In this document: in pieces, positions 12,831 through 32,600 of the stretch
Layout: each line of letters starts with the position of its first letter
How positions within the stretch are numbered: position 1 is the stretch's first letter
Source: Thamnaconus septentrionalis
Taxonomy: Eukaryota; Chordata; Actinopteri; Tetraodontiformes; Monacanthidae
Assembly (NCBI GenBank): GCA_009823395.1
Contig: CM020510.1
Span: 3,363,773 to 3,427,772, forward strand
DNA: 64,000 nucleotides
Reading direction: 5' to 3'
Made by a program: the position numbers and the translations under genes
Notes under the pieces: model-generated
The model's input: the letters and a program-made list of their open reading frames with translations, nothing else
What the model was told of the DNA's origin: nothing
The model's database searches: none

Positions 12831-13305
12831 GTCATGGTCTGACGAGCTGAAAACAACTCACACTGGAGCTCCTCAGCCCGGATGTGAAATAATCCAGACT
12901 TGAAATTGGCCTCATTCAAAAACCAGCCCTCGGTTTTTGAGTTTGTACACAATGTGGTTGCTGTGTGAGAACCTCCAATCACATTTAATCATTCACATCT
13001 CGGAGCCAATGGGTGCCAGAGCTGAACTGCCTTGCATAAACACACACAACAAAAACAACACACGGGTGCATATGTGTGTGTGTGCGTGTGCAAGGGGCGT
13101 GTGACAATTTACGGCTTGACTGGTTTCCATTAAGGGAATCGTAGCAGACTGGGAAACAGATATACAGCCTCATTTCAATTTGGCTGGCGTGCCGCTGTTC
13201 TCTGATTGGCCTTCACCTGTCTGTCCCGGCTGACATCCGGCGTGGACAGCAGATGTGTGTCCTTTTAAATTGGCTTCATGACTTGAATAAACAGGCGGTG
13301 GAAAT

Positions 13306-13341
<36 letters not shown>

Positions 13342-13725
13342 TGTGAACACGCAGCAACATCAAGCACAATCTGTATGTAAATATGCGTCTGTGTCAAAGG
13401 ACAAAGTGATTTTAAAGAGCTGCTTTTTTTTTTGTGGTGTGTCGTTTTTATGCAGCAAATTACGACGCAGCAGCGAGCGACGTTGGCAGCCACCAAAATG
13501 TCGGAGCTTGATTGAGCTCTTGGTAAATATTTTGTATTATACTTTTAAGAGTCAAAACATGAACATGAACTTGGGGAAAAAAAAAACAAAAACATTTATT
13601 TTTTCTCCTGCTCTCCACATCCCAACACTGATCACACACAGTTAAACTACAGGGTTTAATGTCCGGTTAGGTGCCTCAGTGGTGGAGCTTTTCAAGATGG
13701 ATCAGCTTTTGATAATAGAAAATAG

Positions 13726-13760
<35 letters not shown>

Positions 13761-13772
13761 ATGGCGGTGGAG

Positions 13773-13817
<45 letters not shown>

Positions 13818-14095
13818 GTGGTGGGAGAGGAAGAGGAAGAGGAAGTGGAAGAGGAAGTGGGCAAAATCAAAGGGAACACAAACAAGTCTCCCGCCTCGCT
13901 CTCTTTCTTTCTCCTCCCTCAATCTCATCTATAAATGTGACGCTTCCTCTCGCCGTACCAAAGCCCCACAGGCAATTTAAAGAAAGTAGGCCAAAATGAA
14001 ATATGGCTGCAATATAAAAACAACACTTCAGACACACGGCCGCCCTGATAAGACCCCCGTCTCTCTCGCTCTCGCTCTCTCTGTGTGTGCGCGCC

Positions 14096-14156
<61 letters not shown>

Positions 14157-14376
14157 GAGCCCGGGCGAGTGACAGAGACAGAGCGAGTGTGCGGTAGGCG
14201 AGGGAGCAGCGGGACACTAAATGGGTCGCGATACAGTGGAGTGTTTTATTAAGATTGAACCCAAAGTTGGATTCCAAATGAAATTTTACACCATTGAAAC
14301 GCTCATATAATCTATCACCATCTCCCCCCTGCAACACCCACCACCACCCCTCCGCCCCACCCTCGCTGCCTGGCAG

Positions 14377-14410
<34 letters not shown>

Positions 14411-14747
14411 TCCTCCTGCGAGTTCTACACTCTAACCTTCCAGCATGCTGTAGCATAAACAGGCTAAATCCCTGCTAATCTGTCCCTGACATGCACGAGC
14501 AGCTGCACGAGCAGCAGCCGACTTAATGCCAGCGCAGCGGCAGCCCAAATATGGAGGTGGACACGAGTGAAGAGCCGTCCGGCCGCTTCTTCTGCGGCCA
14601 CTTGATTTGATGATGTCACGTATCATGGCGTATAGAGGAGGGGGGGCGGGGAGAGGGGGATTCCCAACTGCTTTTTTAGTCTTGATAATGATGACAGCAT
14701 GAAAACAAAGTTGACCTAATTTCTTCTTCTTCTTCTTCTTCTTCTAC

Positions 14748-14805
<58 letters not shown>

Positions 14806-15369
14806 CATTATTATAATTATTATTATTATTACTATTATTAGTATTTTTAGGCCAGCGGGGCTTTGGGAAAAAAAGCAAAAACAACAACAACAACAACAAC
14901 AACAGTATGATTATTATTGCTGCTAAAATCCAGCTGTTAGGCCTGAAGCTCCTCCTGTTTATGGATTTCTAAAATAAAACACTAGACGAATAAAAACCTT
15001 TTTAAATGCCACATCTGTTCAACTGGGAGGAGTTTCCGTTCTTGTGCCTCGTGCATCATTCACCCGCACGATTCCACACAGCTGAGCTCTCGTTTGACGC
15101 TGATCCCAGTCCACTCCGCCAACTTCACAAGATTTTTTGTTTTTCGTGTTAAATATTGAAACTAGGATGTGGAAAATGTCCAATAAAAAGGAAGACAAGC
15201 GTCGGTCAGTGAAAGTTTGATATAAGGTTCAATTCAAGATGTGATGTGAAGAGAAAAGGAGTCAAACCTGCGCAGGAAACACGCAAGCGTATAGTTTTGA
15301 TTCCCAGTCTGAAGACTCCTTTTGAAAAAGAGAAAAAAAAAAGCTCAGTACTTTACAGCCAAGTCAGGG
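12831..15369. other. Intergenic DNA, dense microsatellites, no gene seen
   Basis: Contents: (CA)n at about 13302-13338, (TA)n at about 13728-13757 followed by (GA)n at about 13775-13814, (TG)n at 14099-14153, (CA)n at about 14380-14406, (CTT)n at about 14721-14745, (ATT)n at about 14750-14848 and (AAC)n at about 14879-14902. Non-repetitive pieces at 13160-13270 and 14225-14330 could be regulatory but show no gene. Confidence 0.5.
14750..14848. repeat. (ATT)n trinucleotide microsatellite
   Basis: About 100 bp of ATT repeats with a few single-base interruptions, preceded by a CTT run. Confidence 0.9.
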
Positions 15370-15481
15370 ACCAATCGGAGTCCTCTGAGGAGAAAGAGGC
15401 GGAGCTACAGCAAGAGTTGACAAGAAAAGGAAGCTGCTACCAGTTAGCAACTAGCAAGCTCCCAGGTTGCAAACAGTGTCT
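15370..15481 (+). repeat. Dispersed repeat with a single 29-bp-like unit
   Basis: CCAATCGGAGTCCTCTGAGG, then AGAAAGAGGCGGAGCTACAG, then GGAAGCTGCTACCAG, and finally GTTGCAAACAGTGTC. The last piece matches the 29-bp minisatellite core but is present only once here. This copy therefore shows the element before amplification, or after loss of the array. Confidence 0.6.
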
Positions 15482-15484
15482 GTA

Positions 15485-15847
15485 GCTATACCGCGATAAA
15501 AACTGTTAATGGAAACAGCTAAACTTTGAAAAACCTGTCAAATATGGCTAAAAGGTTCTGACGCGCTCATGAGGGTTTTTTTCAAACGTATCCATAAAGA
15601 GGTACATCGTAAAAGTGTCATGGAAACACTTCTTTCACATTGACACAGAAGACGTGACTTACGGGGTCACGTGACCAGAGGACTTCAAACGTGATTCTCA
15701 CAAATCTTGCTGGACGGAATTTTAGGAGAATTACGGCTGATGCACTTCACAGCATTTAATGGAAACACCTGCAAATTGCAATTGTACTTTGTCAAAAACT
15801 TAGAAATATCGCTTTTCCTTTGCGAAAAACTGTCATGGAAACGGAGC
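15485..15847 (+). mobile_element. MITE of the GCTGCGTTTCC family, near full length
   Basis: A copy of about 363 bp, bounded by TA on the left (15483-15484) and ending TCATGGAAACGGAGC, the degenerate inverted terminus. It contains the palindrome GGTCACGTGACC at 15665-15676 and the paired TGGAAACA boxes. The internal W-T-E-E-E open frame is deleted here. Confidence 0.85.
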
Positions 15848-16771
15848 TTGTGACGCTAACTTCCCACCGTTGCCAAAGGAATCTGATTGTGTGGCTTCAA
15901 CTGCCACACGCTAAAAGGGGTTTTTTGTCCGTCTTTAAAACCTTTTTCTTCTTGCTCATGCCAACACGGACGAGCACCTCCACCCTCTCGGTCAGTTTCG
16001 CGTCATCTCTTTAAAGTCCTCGACCTCCAGAAACAACAAAAGTCCCGATAGCTGCGTCTGTGTTCCAGATTTATCTCCGTCCAACCAATTAGGTCGACGG
16101 AGTCCGGCGCCGGTGAAGGGCGAGGACTCTGGACTGTTTCCCGTCAAGGTCAGAGGAAGTCGGAAGGACCTCTGTGCCGTTTATCAGTCTGGATGCACAT
16201 TTGAATTCAGAACAGAACACAACACAGGCGTGTCGGATGCTGTGCGGATGTGGATGGTCGGCCGCCACGTTCACTGCTGTTGATGTTTCGGGGATAAAAG
16301 AGAAGAAGAGAGAAAAAAAAAAAGCTCTTAATTAGATTACATCAGGAAACTGTGGTTCAAAGGCCACCTCAGATCTTAGCTGAATGAAGTCAGTTTGGTG
16401 CAGGTTTATTTATTCATGAACTAATCCATTGGCTGTGATTCAGTGCTTTATGAAGAAAAGTTGATTGACTGATTGATCGATCGATCAATTGAATAACAAG
16501 TGTAAAGATCTGAGGTACTACATGTGAAATAAGTGTTCATTGCCAGAACAGACACTGTGTGTGTGTGTGAGTGCACGACGTGTGTGTACGTGTGTGTGCG
16601 TGTGTGTCTGCATAGAGCAGCAGTTTCCTGCTATGCTGCAGAATGGAAGAAGTATATTTTCAGCAGGGAGGCGTCAAACTTGCCTTGTCAGAATTTTTTC
16701 CTCAGAACCTCCATCACTTCCTGGACAAAAAAAAAAACCAAAACAATGGCAGCTCGAGCAAAACAACAACA

Positions 16772-16817
<46 letters not shown>

Positions 16818-17393
16818 TTAGCACATGCTCGCGGGAGCTGCTTCTTAAATGGAGCTCTTTGCTCTAATTAAGTGTGCTTCATGGCCACGACAGGCCTGAG
16901 GTGGAGTTAACAAGACTCACCCTCCTGGTTCTCCGCCCATAGGATGGAACCCGGAGATCTACGTTTTTACGACATTTTGTCTGTGACTCCGAAAAGATAA
17001 GAAAAATAAACAGAAGAAAGAATTTTGGATTCATACAAAAAGACCTCAACAAGCTCTGTACGGTGTTTTGTTTTGTTTTGTTTTTTGTTTTTTGTTTTTT
17101 GTTTTTTTATCTTTTTTTGCATTTTGATTGTGTCCACATTAGATCTTTGACACACCCCAACCCTCATCATTCTTTTCACCAGATTGTGATCCAGATTCCA
17201 GATCCAGATTTGTTTTGAGACATCTGATCTTGTAACCGTAGAGCAGGACGACTTACGACATCTTCAGCAGTCCGTGTCCCTGACACGTCCTCTTCCAGGA
17301 AGTTAGAAGCCTCTCTCTGGCCCTCCATTTGAAAAAACAGTAACGTTACTTCAAAACAACATCATCATTATCGTCATCATCGTCCGTAATCAC

Positions 17394-17428
<35 letters not shown>

Positions 17429-18405
17429 GCCCTGAGGGAAACAATGATTGAGTGTTCTCACACCACTGGAATGAATTCTTCAAGGAGGGTGTGTTTGTAT
17501 CTTATGTGATTTTAATGACGATGTGTTGACCTTCCACGACCTCTCTGGCAAAGGACACCAGGTGTCCAGGGTTGACCACAGGCCGTCGCCTAAAATGTCG
17601 CCGGGGAATCTCTTTTTGTTCTCACTGACTAACTGACTAACGATGACTACGTTGCGTAAGTTTTGGGTTTTAATGTCAATAGTTTGATCCCTTTGCGTGA
17701 CTCCATCTCTTCCAACGAACTCGTAACTCGTTCGACCAGTTTTTCAACCGTCTGAATATAAGTTGAAAAACTCTGCCCAGGTATGTGCGCCAACACGACC
17801 TGGCTCTGGTTTTTATTTTCTGCTATCTGGGTCACCGCAGAGTGACTCTGCGATGTTTCCTCCTAAACATTTTGACTGTGATCACTCGGTGGCTGTCGTG
17901 TCGCCACGGGCCAAATTCTTGTGTGTTCTGCAGCAGAAGTTGGGGGGGGGGAAAAAGAGACGCTAACCCCAAAATGTCGCCCTTTTCTAATAATTCTTGG
18001 GAATGAAGCCAAACATTAGCAACAACAACAGGAGACCTTCAGGTCAGGTGACTTCATCCATCTTTTCATCACCCCAGTGACCTCTGAAGGCCACAGCCGT
18101 CTAGTTTGACCTTTGGAGATGCTCCGTGTGAAGTGCGAAGAGTCTGTTTGGGGTTTTGTTTGCATCATTTCCTGTTTTTATTGTGAAGTTTTGAGGTTCT
18201 CCACCCTGATGTTCTTCATCTGTGTCTCCTCCTCATCTTCGTGCCCCTCCTCCTCCTCCTCCTCCTCCTCCTCCTTCTTCTTCGTCTTCTTCTTTGCTGC
18301 ACATTGTTCTTGTGTCCTGTTTCTGCACAGGAACTCCTGATTGTGGGTCAAACTCAAGTGTCAAAGTCCCACAGTCCAGTCTGTGATGGCTGCCACCAGG
18401 TTTTC

Positions 18406-18443
<38 letters not shown>

Positions 18444-18652
18444 CTGTTGTCTGCATCAACATCCACACAAACTTGAGTGTCACCTGGAATCCACAATACT
18501 GCAGTACTGATCAGTCCTGATCCTTTACCGAGAAATTCAAGTCTTTTGCAAACACAGTAACACCACCAGAACTATTTGGCACCATTGAAACAACACTAAT
18601 AAATCAATTAAGTGCTTTTTAACTACAACTTTTATTATCACCAGTAGTAGTA
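15848..18652. other. Intergenic DNA without a recognisable gene
   Basis: Contents: imperfect (TG)n at about 16558-16608, (TTA)n at about 16775-16817, T/G-rich tracts at 17060-17110, (CAT)n at about 17385-17427, (TCC)n at about 18247-18273 and (TG)n at about 18411-18441. Open frames are short or repeat-derived. Confidence 0.5.
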
Positions 18653-19029
18653 CAGTACTACCCAGAAAATTAGAATATGCTGAAAAGGTTGTAGTATTTC
18701 TGCAATTCAACTTATAAGGTGAATTTGACATATTATATAAAGGAATAATATGAAAATCAATATATTTCAAGTTTTTATTTCTTTGGATTTTGCTGATCAG
18801 GTCTTGCAGCTTAAAAAACACCCTGCAATTTTATAATAATTTTCTGAGTTTGTGGGTTTGTGGTTTTAATAAGCTGAAAATCTTAATCAGCAAAGTTACA
18901 ACAAGGAACTGCTTGAGATGCCAATTTGCGTGGAATGGCTCAATAAAATGTGTTGCTTTCATCTTTTATGTTAAATTGGCAAAATAAAACAACTTTTACT
19001 TGATATTCTAATTTTTCGGGTACTACCTG
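18653..19029. mobile_element. 377-bp Tc1/mariner-type MITE
   Basis: Inverted termini are CAGTACTACCCAGAAAATTA on the left and, on the opposite strand, CAGGTAGTACCCGAAAAATT on the right, both continuing GAATAT. TA lies immediately outside both ends (18651-18652 and 19030-19031), the target duplication of the Tc1/mariner group. There is no transposase frame, so it is non-autonomous. It ends about 90 bp before the proposed TATA box of the first cholinesterase gene. Confidence 0.85.
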
Positions 19030-19120
19030 TATTCCTTGTTGTTATCTTCTTGTCAGAAGCGCGCGCCCTCCTCTCGCGCCCGCTTAATTTTATTTGGCAC
19101 GCCTCGCCCTCTGCACCTCC

Positions 19121-19126
19121 TATAAA
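19121..19126 (+). promoter_or_regulatory. Proposed TATA box of cholinesterase-like gene 1
   Basis: CTCCTATAAATAA lies upstream of a GC-rich leader that ends in a good splice donor. Gene 2 has the nearly identical CTCCTATAAATGA at the equivalent place, which supports both assignments. Confidence 0.55.
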
Positions 19127-19149
19127 TAACAGCCATCTCTCTCTCTCTC

Positions 19150-19323
19150 CCTCTGCGTCCGTCCGTCCGTCTGTTGCCCGTATCCTGTTCCAGCCGTTCT
19201 CGTCTCGACCGGACGAGCTGACCAGACCGCGCACGGCTCGTGCACTCACCCCATCACAGCTGCGCGCCGCCGCCGCCGCCGCCGCTGCTCTCACACCGGA
19301 CTCACACAGCCCCGCCACGGAAG
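19150..19323 (+). other. Proposed non-coding exon 1 of cholinesterase-like gene 1
   Basis: The start is estimated as about 30 bp past the TATA box. The end is set by the donor AAG|GTGAGA after 19323. It contains a (GCC)n run at about 19263-19284. Splicing from here to the acceptor ending at 20059 (CCCTACAG) gives a leader without coding sequence, as in gene 2. Confidence 0.5.
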
Positions 19324-19349
19324 GTGAGACCACCAGCACCTCGGCTCTG

Positions 19350-19384
<35 letters not shown>

Positions 19385-19482
19385 TTCTTCTTCTCCTGCT
19401 GATACGTTGTTTTTTTTTTTCCAGCGCGTCAGTCTCTTCTCGGGCGCGCGCGCATCTCCTCGCGAGCCGTTAAATCACGCTC

Positions 19483-19529
<47 letters not shown>

Positions 19530-19558
19530 CGCGCGTCTTTCCTCTGACCGAACTAGAT

Positions 19559-19608
<50 letters not shown>

Positions 19609-19685
19609 TGTGTTGTTTAAGTGTTTGTGAGCATGCAGCATTTTGGCACCCATTGAGGCCCCCGATCTGTCCACACTTCAAACTC

Positions 19686-19738
<53 letters not shown>

Positions 19739-20059
19739 TAGGTGAAAGGTGATTTTTTTTTTTCATTCATGTTTTAAAAATAATCACATTGAGCTGGCTC
19801 ATCCGATTCAAATGGACCATTTAACCGGAGAACCTTCAGGTTCTTCCTCTGGCGGCTGCGCTTCATCCTCTTCCAGGTGCAGATTTCACCTGTAGAACGA
19901 CAATGACAGCAAAACAATGACAAAAGTGATGCGGACATGGTGATTAGTCACCCTCGGGTTGTGCCGAGTCGACTTGGACACACACAAAGCACACCACAGC
20001 CGCCACATGACAAAGACCAGCAAGCCATTTCAGCATTTCCTCATTTCTTCTCCCTACAG
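19324..20059 (+). other. Proposed intron 1 of cholinesterase-like gene 1
   Basis: Bounded by GTGAGA and CCCTACAG. It holds a (TTC)n run at about 19354-19392, a (TC)n(CA)n tract at about 19488-19529, (TG)n at about 19561-19611 and (CA)n at about 19690-19736. The TG and CA tracts are complementary and about 80 bp apart. Confidence 0.5.
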
Positions 20060-20066
20060 CTTCACG

Positions 20067-26949
<6,883 letters not shown>

Positions 26950-27478
26950 GGAGGACGAAGACCTGCTGCAGAGCAGTTCAGCCGTCAAGTCGGACACAAT
27001 CTGGAAGTGAAATCAAACAAATGAAATGTGTTAATAATGAGTATTTACAGTAACTGATCATTCAGGTTTTTTTTTTGTTCATCAATTTTAATTTTGCGTT
27101 GTTGTTATTGTTGGTTGTTCTTCTGTTTCGTTTTGCCTCCAAGATGTTTATTTCCCCGTAATAATCTTTAGGATGAAGTTTAACAGAGCCGGACACATCA
27201 AGATTGATATTTTAAATTACTTCTGTACTGAAATACTTTTTAAATCACATTTTACATTTATTATATTATTATATTATCATCATCATTATTATTTTTAAGA
27301 GACTAAAAAAAAAAAAAACTGCAAATCTACTACTATTCCATTGTTTTACTGATTAAAACATCTGTAAAATGAAAAAAATACAGAACATTTTCTGCAAACT
27401 TTTTTTTTTTTTTTTTTTTTTTTACAATGCACTTTGGGATGATTTGGGCTTAAACTTCAGTAAAGTTGACATTTTTAA

Positions 27479-27484
27479 AATAAA
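27479..27484 (+). terminator. Candidate poly(A) signal of gene 1
   Basis: AATAAA about 530 bp after the stop, followed by a T/G-rich stretch. Other weaker variants exist upstream (ATTAAA at about 27352), so the choice is tentative. Confidence 0.35.
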
Positions 27485-27755
27485 ATTCTTTTATATTTTT
27501 TCTTGTCTCCAACCTGGGTAAACTCTTCTTTATTGACTTGTGCGCCTCATTCGGGACCGCGGCTGACTTCCTGTGCCCCCTCCTCACCTTCCCGGAACTT
27601 GTCAGAGACGACGGTGACACAGTTGATTGTCTGTGAAAAAAAATATTTGCACAACACAAATGTATACATATCACCTACACTGCTTGTCTTCACAATGATA
27701 GGTCCCAACAAGCCAGAAGGTATTTCTAACTAGAAGGCACCCCAGCCCATCCCCA

Positions 27756-27790
<35 letters not shown>

Positions 27791-27813
27791 GGGGCAAAGG
27801 AGGTGATGTGATA

Positions 27814-27889
<76 letters not shown>

Positions 27890-28672
27890 TAACACATTTT
27901 CTCAGTTAGCCTTGAGTTATATATGATTATTAATGATACTGATCTATGTGAAGGCAATGATCACGTTAATGACTTCTCAATAATTATCATCAGTGACTTA
28001 ACAAGCTTGGATAAAACTGAATTTTACACGCAGTTCAATGAGTTGTGCTATTTTTACAGGCTTGTGGGCTCCTCGTGTGGTCCTTGGGTGCTACCGTGTT
28101 GGTGACCCCTATTCAAGCATTTTATGTCACGCATAAGATCGCTCTGTCAAAAAAACATTGCGATATATAGTTTTAAAATGTCACCCATTTACTTGGTGCA
28201 TTTTTTTTTTTAAGTCTCGCTCTCTGTGCTTTGGCTGTATTTGCAACTGATGCATGTTGTACAAAGGTTGCTAGCAAATACATCCTCCATTTTGAGTTCA
28301 TCCTCACCCAGTCCCAAGGCGGCAAAAGGCTGAAGGGCGTTGCACCTCCATGTCTAGAGCTCAATTATTGTTTACTTTTCTCTAAGATTACAAGATGTTC
28401 TTTGAGTATATCTTTTATTAACATAATCACATGGTACATCAATTTGCTCTGCAAACTGATATTTTATGTATTACAATTGAGATATGTAAATTAGATTTTA
28501 AACTTTTTCTATCAGTTCTCCAACAGGAAGGTTATTAATAAACAGGAGGCAGTGCCTCAAGTTAATAAAAAATATTTTAAAACAGCATTTTAACAGCTTT
28601 TAAAAGTATGATTTTTTAAATCCTACGTCCACTGTTTTTTTTTAAAACTGTTAAAAATTTATTTCCTTAAAA

Positions 28673-28675
<3 letters not shown>

Positions 28676-28741
<66 letters not shown>
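28676..28741. repeat. (TA)n microsatellite
   Basis: About 66 bp of perfect TA repeats, self-complementary and cruciform-prone. Confidence 0.95.
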
Positions 28742-28746
<5 letters not shown>

Positions 28747-29430
28747 AAACATTCTCCCTGATTCATCTCACCTTAAAATTGGAACAGTGTCTCGTATTAT
28801 AGTAATAATAAAATTTCATCTCAGCATTTTCTACGTGTATGTGCACCGCCATTTTGAATCTCTCAAGCGTGAGATTCAAGTTTGGATCAAGTTGATATTT
28901 TTTTTTTGTTTTGTTTTAATTATAAAGATAATACCATGAACAAGATAACAACAGTACATCAGAAACAGACGCAATGGACAGCACAGACGTGCAGATGAGC
29001 AGGGTGGCCACCAGGGTATAGCATAGCATACAACATGTAGCCTACCTAGCTTGTACTGTAGTATATCTTGTCACACATATAACCACTTCATCACCAAATA
29101 GTGTGATGTTACATTGTTTTAAATCATTATCATCCATTTATTAGGTGCATTTTTAAAAAAAAAGAAAAGAAGAGGCCGTCCTGAGTGCACTTGCCATGTT
29201 TGTGTGACTGATACACGTTCAAATGGTGTTTGCATGTAACACAAGAAAAAATTACTTTCATCTTCTTATAATTACATGTTTCAAACAGGTTGATTTTCCT
29301 CTAACGATGTTTACCAACCTCAGGGCGATTGCTCTAATCAATCCCGATACACCCCCCCCCCCTCCTTACAGCTAAAGCCAATATTTGATTGTCTCCAGTC
29401 AGAGTTTGCAGCCACACCCCCGACAACTCC

Positions 29431-29436
29431 TATAAA
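29431..29436 (+). promoter_or_regulatory. Proposed TATA box of cholinesterase-like gene 2
   Basis: CTCCTATAAATGAGG, about 30 bp before the likely transcription start. The match to the gene 1 TATA box and its flanks suggests that the promoter was duplicated with the gene. Confidence 0.65.
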
Positions 29437-29460
29437 TGAGGACCAGAACTTGTCTCCAGC

Positions 29461-29552
29461 ATGTCCAACCATCATCGGGGTGGTTGCAGGAGAAGCTTGG
29501 CTCAGCTCGGCAGACTTCCCGCATATTCTCCACGTCTTCGCTGTTGAGACAG
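29461..29552 (+). other. Proposed non-coding exon 1 of cholinesterase-like gene 2
   Basis: It runs from the predicted start site to the donor GACAG|GTGAGA. A 91-bp intron follows, ending in CTCCTCCTCCGCAG at 29643. The next exon opens with AGCTCCACC just before the ATG, a good initiation context. Confidence 0.6.
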
Positions 29553-29652
29553 GTGAGAAGAAAATATATTCTGCACCTTCCTTGTTACCTTGGCTGGTTT
29601 TGCTAAATACATTGTGTTGTGTTGTGCTCCTCCTCCTCCGCAGAGCTCCACC

Positions 29653-32600
29653 ATGTTGGCCTCTGTGATCGCTCTCCTGTCTTGCTCCTTGGCCATATCG
29701 CTGGTCAGTGGCAACGATGACGACCTCCTGGTCGCCACCAAGAACGGAATGATTCGAGGGAAGGCAGTGCCGGTGATGGATGGCGAAGTTCGATTCTTCC
29801 TGGGGATCCCCTATGGCAAACCCCCTGTGGGGGAGCTGCGATTCAAGAAGTCGCAGCCAGTGGACAACTGGGAGGGTGTGAAGGAAACCACCAGTTACTC
29901 AGACTCCTGCCACCAGAATGCAGACACGAGCTTCCCAGGTAGGTCGCCAAGGGGCTGTCTACACCAACACGGGTATTTTAGAAACTGTGTTTTACTGCAC
30001 GGTTTGGTCTTCCATCCACACTTAACTGAAGTCGTTGGCTCCTGAAACTGCAGTATTTTTGTAAGTCCATTGTGAACTTAAGAAAGTCCAGTTACAGCAG
30101 TGATGTGTGGACAGGGAAACTGAGGAAAACCACAATAATCTCTTGTGGGCATTGTTAAACAGCTTCACAGTGTGCGGCAGTAAACAGTGAGGTGTCTCCA
30201 TTGAGACCAGTGGACCACTCGTCCACCACTCATCTTTCTCTCCAGGCTACCCGGGGGCCGAGCTGTGGAACGCCAACACGCCCCTCAACGAGGACTGCCT
30301 GTACATCAACATTTGGGTCCCACGTTTCAAAACCCCCCCAACGAAGCCCCTCCAGGTGATGATGTGGTTTTACGGAGGCTCCTTCATGAAGGGCACGGCC
30401 TCTTCGGACCACTACGACGGACGCTATTTGGCCTACACGCAAAATGTCGTTGTGATATCCATGAATTTCAGGTAAAAAAAAGAAAAGACTTACCGCAAAC
30501 TCAAAATCAAATATAAGTTCAAGTAACGATACAGTCTGTGTTTATTTCGACACACAGAGTCGGAGCTCTGGGTTGGCTGGCTCTTCCTGACAACGACGAT
30601 GTCAACGGCAACCAATCCCTGTTTGATCAGCGTTTGGCCATGCAGTGGGCGCTCGACAACATTGCGGCCTTTGGCGGCGACCCAAGCTCGGTAAGGCGGC
30701 GCCACACCCTGGAGTTCGATTTTCCACTGCATGTTTCGACAACTCGTTGCTCCTCTTTCCAGTTGACGGTGTTTGCCGAGAGCTCCGCCTCCATCGGCCT
30801 GGGCGTCCACGTGCTCTCCCCTGGGAGCAACGTCCTGTTCAAACGCGCCATCATGCAGAGCGGCGTTCCCACCGCCCAGTGGGCCTTCTTGATGCCCGAG
30901 GATATGCATAAACGGTGAGGATGACGGCGGGATTGTCACAGGTGGCAAAAAGAGTCTTCGGGCCAGATCCATGAAGAATGGAGCCAATGATGCAGACGCA
31001 CAAACTACTACTCTGTCATCAGGAATAGTTCTGACCAGTTTGCCTCTTTGAGATGTTTAATACCTATAATCAATGTTATTTTCGACATGTTTATTTTTCT
31101 CTGGACTGAAAACGTACTGAACAGTGACCCCAAAGCCGAGGTCCTCTATAATAATATCCTGTCTCTAAATTATTTTAAGTAGAAAGTGCAGACATTTGTG
31201 CACAGATGTTGAGGTAATAGTAAAAAGTCATCAGAAAAACAAATACACATGTAAAGAACAAAGACCTGAAAAACCTTTTTACTTTTCTCTTCCAGGGCTT
31301 TCAAACTGGGCGAGTTGCTGGGCTGCAAGGACTTCTCCCCCGCTGCACTTCAGGCCTGCCTCCAGGCTGCCGACCCCAGTAAAATCCTGGAAGTGCAGGA
31401 CGGCGTCACCGACGCTGGCCTCGCCTTCTTACCTGTAGTGGATGGGGACATGCTGCCAGATATGCCCATGGTGTGTTTTTCATCTGTCTTCTCCCTTTTT
31501 CTTACCAAGTTCCCACTTTCTTCGCAGCTGATTTTTTTTTTTTTTTTAGAATATTTCGAATGTTAGAAATTACAGGCTCTTGGCTGGCAGTATCCTTTTG
31601 GAATATTGTTAGAAAGAAATACTTAAATCATCTGCATTTACTATTCCACAGAAACTAGTGCAGGATAAAAACAGCCGTAAGAATGACATCCTGCTGGGCT
31701 TGAACCTCAACGAGGGCACTTTCGTCCTGATCTACAACCTTCCCGGTGGCCCCTTTGACCCCCGGCACCTCCCCAGGGAGGCCTTCCTGTATCAGATGGC
31801 CATCATGTTCCCCTCCTCCAAGGAAGTGCAGAGGGAAGTCACTCGCCTTTACACCGGCTCAATCGACCCGATCGACGGCGCCACGAATCGGGACGCCTTG
31901 GCCGAGATCATCGGAGACACCATGTTCATTTGTCCGGTTCAGGACTTTGCCAAACAGTGAGTGTGTTCTGGTTGTTTCATAAGACACGTAGCCCGATGTT
32001 TTGGGTCTTCATACAATACACTTGTATATGAATGATTAAACACAGGATTGCTCCCTAAATCACAGAAGGGCCAATGATCAAACTCCCAGATTCATTCACG
32101 ACTGACCATGGTCAGAATAGGTTCCCGACCTCTGGTATTGCAGATATAAAAACAGAAAAAGCAAACACAGATATACTCAACAAAAAGGACTGGGAATGTT
32201 CACATTTTGAAACCACTTCCCCACTGAAGTCTGCAGTCTGACGCCTGCAACGTGCTCCTCTGACAATCCCCGCAGGTACCGGAAATCCGGCGGGAAGCCA
32301 TACCTGTACTACTTCAAGCACCGCACCTCCACCAACCCCTGGCCAGAATGGACGGGCGTCATGCACGGTTACGAGATTGAATTTGTCTTCGGACGGCCGT
32401 TCAACGCTTCCCTGGGATACACCGACGAGGAGCGCGAAATGAGCATGAGGATGATGGAAATCTGGACGACCTACGCCCGCACTGGGTGGGTCGAATGTGA
32501 TGATGGTGGTGTGCAAAACAGTGACGTGCATATTGATTTTAAAACATCAATACCTCCGATACCAGGTCCAAAATCGATTCTTATTTCCATGTATGTATTT

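Larger units (their letters stand above)
26950..29430. other. Intergenic or 3' UTR DNA between the two cholinesterases
   Basis: AT-rich, with no coding sequence recognised. Contents: poly-T runs near 27070 and 27401-27423, (CA)n at about 27760-27788, a long (TA)n at about 27811-27887 broken by CTCTC, and pure (TA)n at 28676-28741. I looked for a tryptophan-rich tetramerisation exon (the T peptide of classical cholinesterases) and did not see one. Confidence 0.55.

Noticed and set aside
26950..29430. Possible tetramerisation (T-peptide) exon after cholinesterase gene 1
   Set aside because: No Trp-rich W-x-x-x-F-H-x-W type sequence was seen in the forward frames between the genes.
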